A stretch of DNA of 7,295 bases from Planctomycetaceae bacterium (GTDB lineage Bacteria; Planctomycetota; Planctomycetia; Pirellulales; Thermoguttaceae): positions 1-7,295 of the forward strand of contig JAITKS010000181.1 of the NCBI GenBank assembly GCA_031278315.1, written 5' to 3'. The notes beneath the pieces were generated by a model. That model made no database searches. It had not been told where the DNA came from and was given only the letters and a program-made list of their open reading frames with translations. Shown one piece after another: positions 6,601-7,295 of the stretch; within the stretch, counting starts at the first letter, position 1, and every line of letters starts with the position of its first letter. The translations under genes were made by a program, and so were the position numbers.

Positions 6601-6668
6601 CACAGTTATCTCGACCGCTTTGTTTTTGTACTCAAAAAACGCCTAAATATGCGGTCAAAATAACTGCG
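6601..6668. repeat. Large imperfect hairpin, copy 2 of a two-copy family
   Basis: The arms 6601-6618 and 6651-6668 pair at 15 of 18 positions. The loop side contains GTTTTTGTACTCAAAAAA and then CGCCTAAA, matching copy 1 (121-196) except for a 2-base insertion (TC). AAAAAACGCCTAAA is identical in both. Arms have diverged between copies but partly in a paired way. It begins 12 bp after the stop of the 82-residue protein gene, so it may also shape the 3' end of that transcript. Confidence 0.75.
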
Positions 6669-6837
6669 TTCTTTCTAACAATAATTTTTTATGAGATTTT
6701 TTTTTAGACATTTCCATTTATAAGAAATACAAATGTCCCGCCGTCATTCTTGATAATTTGTAATGTTTCAGCGGAATTTTTGCGGTCATCGTTATATGTT
6801 GTCATTTTAAGGATTAATCAAACCATCCCTGAAAGGT

Positions 6838-6885
6838 CTGATTTATTTTTATGCTTGAACGGTTACATTTTTTGTTACAAAAAAA
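6838..6885 (-). repeat. Inverted, partial copy (C) of the 69-bp dispersed repeat
   Basis: Read on the minus strand this gives TTTTTTGTAAC, an A-run, TGTAACCGTTCA, then GCATAAAAATAAATCAG. It tracks copy A from about 2101 to 2147 with a few substitutions and small gaps. The half corresponding to the start of copy A is missing. On the plus-strand left side it runs into ATCCCTGAAAGG (about 6825-6836), a degenerate form of the palindrome that follows copies A and B. Confidence 0.7.
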
Positions 6886-6896
6886 GAGATTGCTAT

Positions 6897-6924
6897 GTAG
6901 AGACACAATGCCTTGTGTTTCTAC
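6897..6924. repeat. 28-bp GTAGAGACAC palindrome
   Basis: GTAGAGACACAA (6897-6908) pairs with TTGTGTTTCTAC (6913-6924) at 11 of 12 positions, the exception being G opposite T, around a 4-base loop. From memory, GTAGAGACGCAATGC-type palindromes are dispersed in many bacterial genomes, including cyanobacteria and planctomycetes. No T-run follows. Confidence 0.75.
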
Positions 6925-6949
6925 GCTGCGGCATAAGCTAACTATCAAG

Positions 6950-6969
6950 AAGTCCCGCAGGGATGACAC
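6950..6969 (-). repeat. GTCCC palindrome, inverted copy
   Basis: AAGTCCCGCAGGGATGACAC is the inverse complement of the repeats at 7003-7029 and 7073-7099, apart from one substitution and one missing base. It could pair with the first of these to form a long stem enclosing the sequence between them. Confidence 0.75.
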
Positions 6970-7002
6970 GGTTATTTCAGATTTTATCCATTCTCATATC
7001 TC

Positions 7003-7029
7003 AATAAAGTGTCGTCCCTAGCGGGACTT
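7003..7029 (+). repeat. GTCCC palindrome repeat, direct copy 1 (27 bp)
   Basis: A 27-bp unit beginning AATAAAGTGTC and ending in the hairpin GTCCCTAGCGGGAC plus TT. It is identical to 7073-7099. REP-like palindromes of this sequence type are dispersed intergenic elements. The 70-bp spacing of the two direct copies is too irregular, with too few units, for a CRISPR. Confidence 0.85.
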
Positions 7030-7072
7030 GGATATGTTTATAACGTTGATCCGTAAGCTAAAGCATACGGTT

Positions 7073-7099
7073 AATAAAGTGTCGTCCCTAGCGGGACTT
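7073..7099 (+). repeat. GTCCC palindrome repeat, direct copy 2 (27 bp)
   Basis: An exact duplicate of 7003-7029. Between the two lies a small hairpin, CCGTA (7051-7055) facing TACGG (7066-7070). The 69-bp element copy B starts 7 bp after this unit. Confidence 0.85.
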
Positions 7100-7105
7100 A
7101 ACAGA

Positions 7106-7174
7106 TATACTCATTGTACTTTAAAATTCGGTTTTATTTTTTGTAACGAAAAAGGTGACCGTTTACGCATAAAA
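7106..7174 (+). repeat. 69-bp dispersed repeat, copy B
   Basis: Matches copy A (2071-2139) at 67 of 69 positions in the same orientation. The differences are GGTAACC to GGTGACC and GTTCACG to GTTTACG. Like copy A it is followed, after about 8 bases, by a CCCTGAAAGGGC palindrome. The two copies start 5,035 bp apart. Confidence 0.85.
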
Positions 7175-7182
7175 CTAGAATC

Positions 7183-7269
7183 GCCCTGAAAGGGCAACCG
7201 GATTATAGCCCGCCCCAGCGGGGCGGGTAAAAGTCCCCCCTCCCCGAAGCCCTGAAAGGGCGGCAGGAT
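7183..7269. repeat. CCCTGAAAGGGC palindrome cluster (BIME-like)
   Basis: Two direct copies of GCCCTGAAAGGGC (7183-7195 and 7249-7261) flank a GC-rich hairpin, CCCGCCCC (7209-7216) facing GGGGCGGG (7220-7227) around three bases. The modules are the same as at 2148-2231, but the right-hand CCTGAAAGGGCGGCAGGAT module is in the opposite orientation relative to the others. The cluster runs close to the end of the window and may continue beyond it. Confidence 0.8.
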
Positions 7270-7295
7270 ATTATGACACGATTATTGTGAAGAAT

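Larger units (their letters stand above)
6589..7295. other. 707-bp gene-free, repeat-dense region at the right end
   Basis: No credible gene was seen. The single frame of about 60 codons here (6750-6941) overlaps two palindromic repeats and has no ribosome-binding site. The interval is mostly dispersed repeats: hairpin copy 2 (6601-6668), inverted 69-bp-family copy (6838-6885), a GTAGAGACAC hairpin (6897-6924), three GTCCC palindromes (6950-7099), 69-bp copy B (7106-7174) and CCCTGAAAGGGC modules (7183-7269). Only 6669-6820 and 7270-7295 lack recognised repeats, apart from a 7-bp inverted repeat at 6707-6737 (GACATTT / AAATGTC). Confidence 0.75.

Noticed and set aside
6750..6941. 63-codon plus-strand frame
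   Set aside because: It runs across the inverted 69-bp-family copy and the GTAGAGACAC palindrome and has no ribosome-binding site.
6950..7099. Possible CRISPR array
   Set aside because: Only three units, one inverted, with unequal gaps (33 and 43 bp), and no cas genes. REP-like palindromes explain it better.

Overview
The window is AT-rich bacterial chromosomal DNA with four supported protein genes, all on the + strand, separated and flanked by repeat-loaded intergenic DNA. The best guess for the source is a low-GC planctomycete or a relative in the PVC group. This is inferred from memory of the GspE variant, of a small conserved protein downstream of mutL, and of dispersed palindromes such as CCCTGAAAGGGC, GTCCCTAGCGGGAC and CACAGAGGA-type tandems. 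No rRNA or other phylogenetic marker is present, so the assignment is tentative.

Layout: 1-337 is gene-free and holds a 9-bp tandem array, a 14-bp tandem repeat and a large imperfect hairpin. 338-2053 encodes a GspE/PilB-type secretion or pilus assembly ATPase with all catalytic motifs. 2054-2830 is gene-free: a 69-bp dispersed repeat, a two-storey palindrome, a long AT-rich stretch with little recognisable content, then a compact repeat/inverted-repeat array just before the next gene. 2831-3985 encodes an iron-dependent (group III) alcohol dehydrogenase of the YqhD/BDH type. 4121-6247 encodes MutL with a complete endonuclease site and a long Ser/Asn/Thr-rich linker containing in-frame DNA tandem repeats. 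6340-6588 encodes an 82-residue basic protein of unknown function. 6589-7295 is gene-free and is almost entirely dispersed repeats: a second copy of the hairpin seen at 121-196, two more copies of the 69-bp element (one inverted), three GTCCC palindromes and a GTAGAGACAC hairpin.

The genes do not form an obvious pathway. mutL and the 82-residue gene are close enough to be co-transcribed; gspE and the alcohol dehydrogenase look like independent units bounded by repeats. I found no defence system, CRISPR array, integrase, transposase, tRNA or rRNA. The most unusual signals are in the repeats: a hairpin family whose two copies differ by paired, compensating substitutions in the arms while the loop-side core stays fixed, and a 69-bp direct repeat flanking the roughly 5-kb block that carries mutL.
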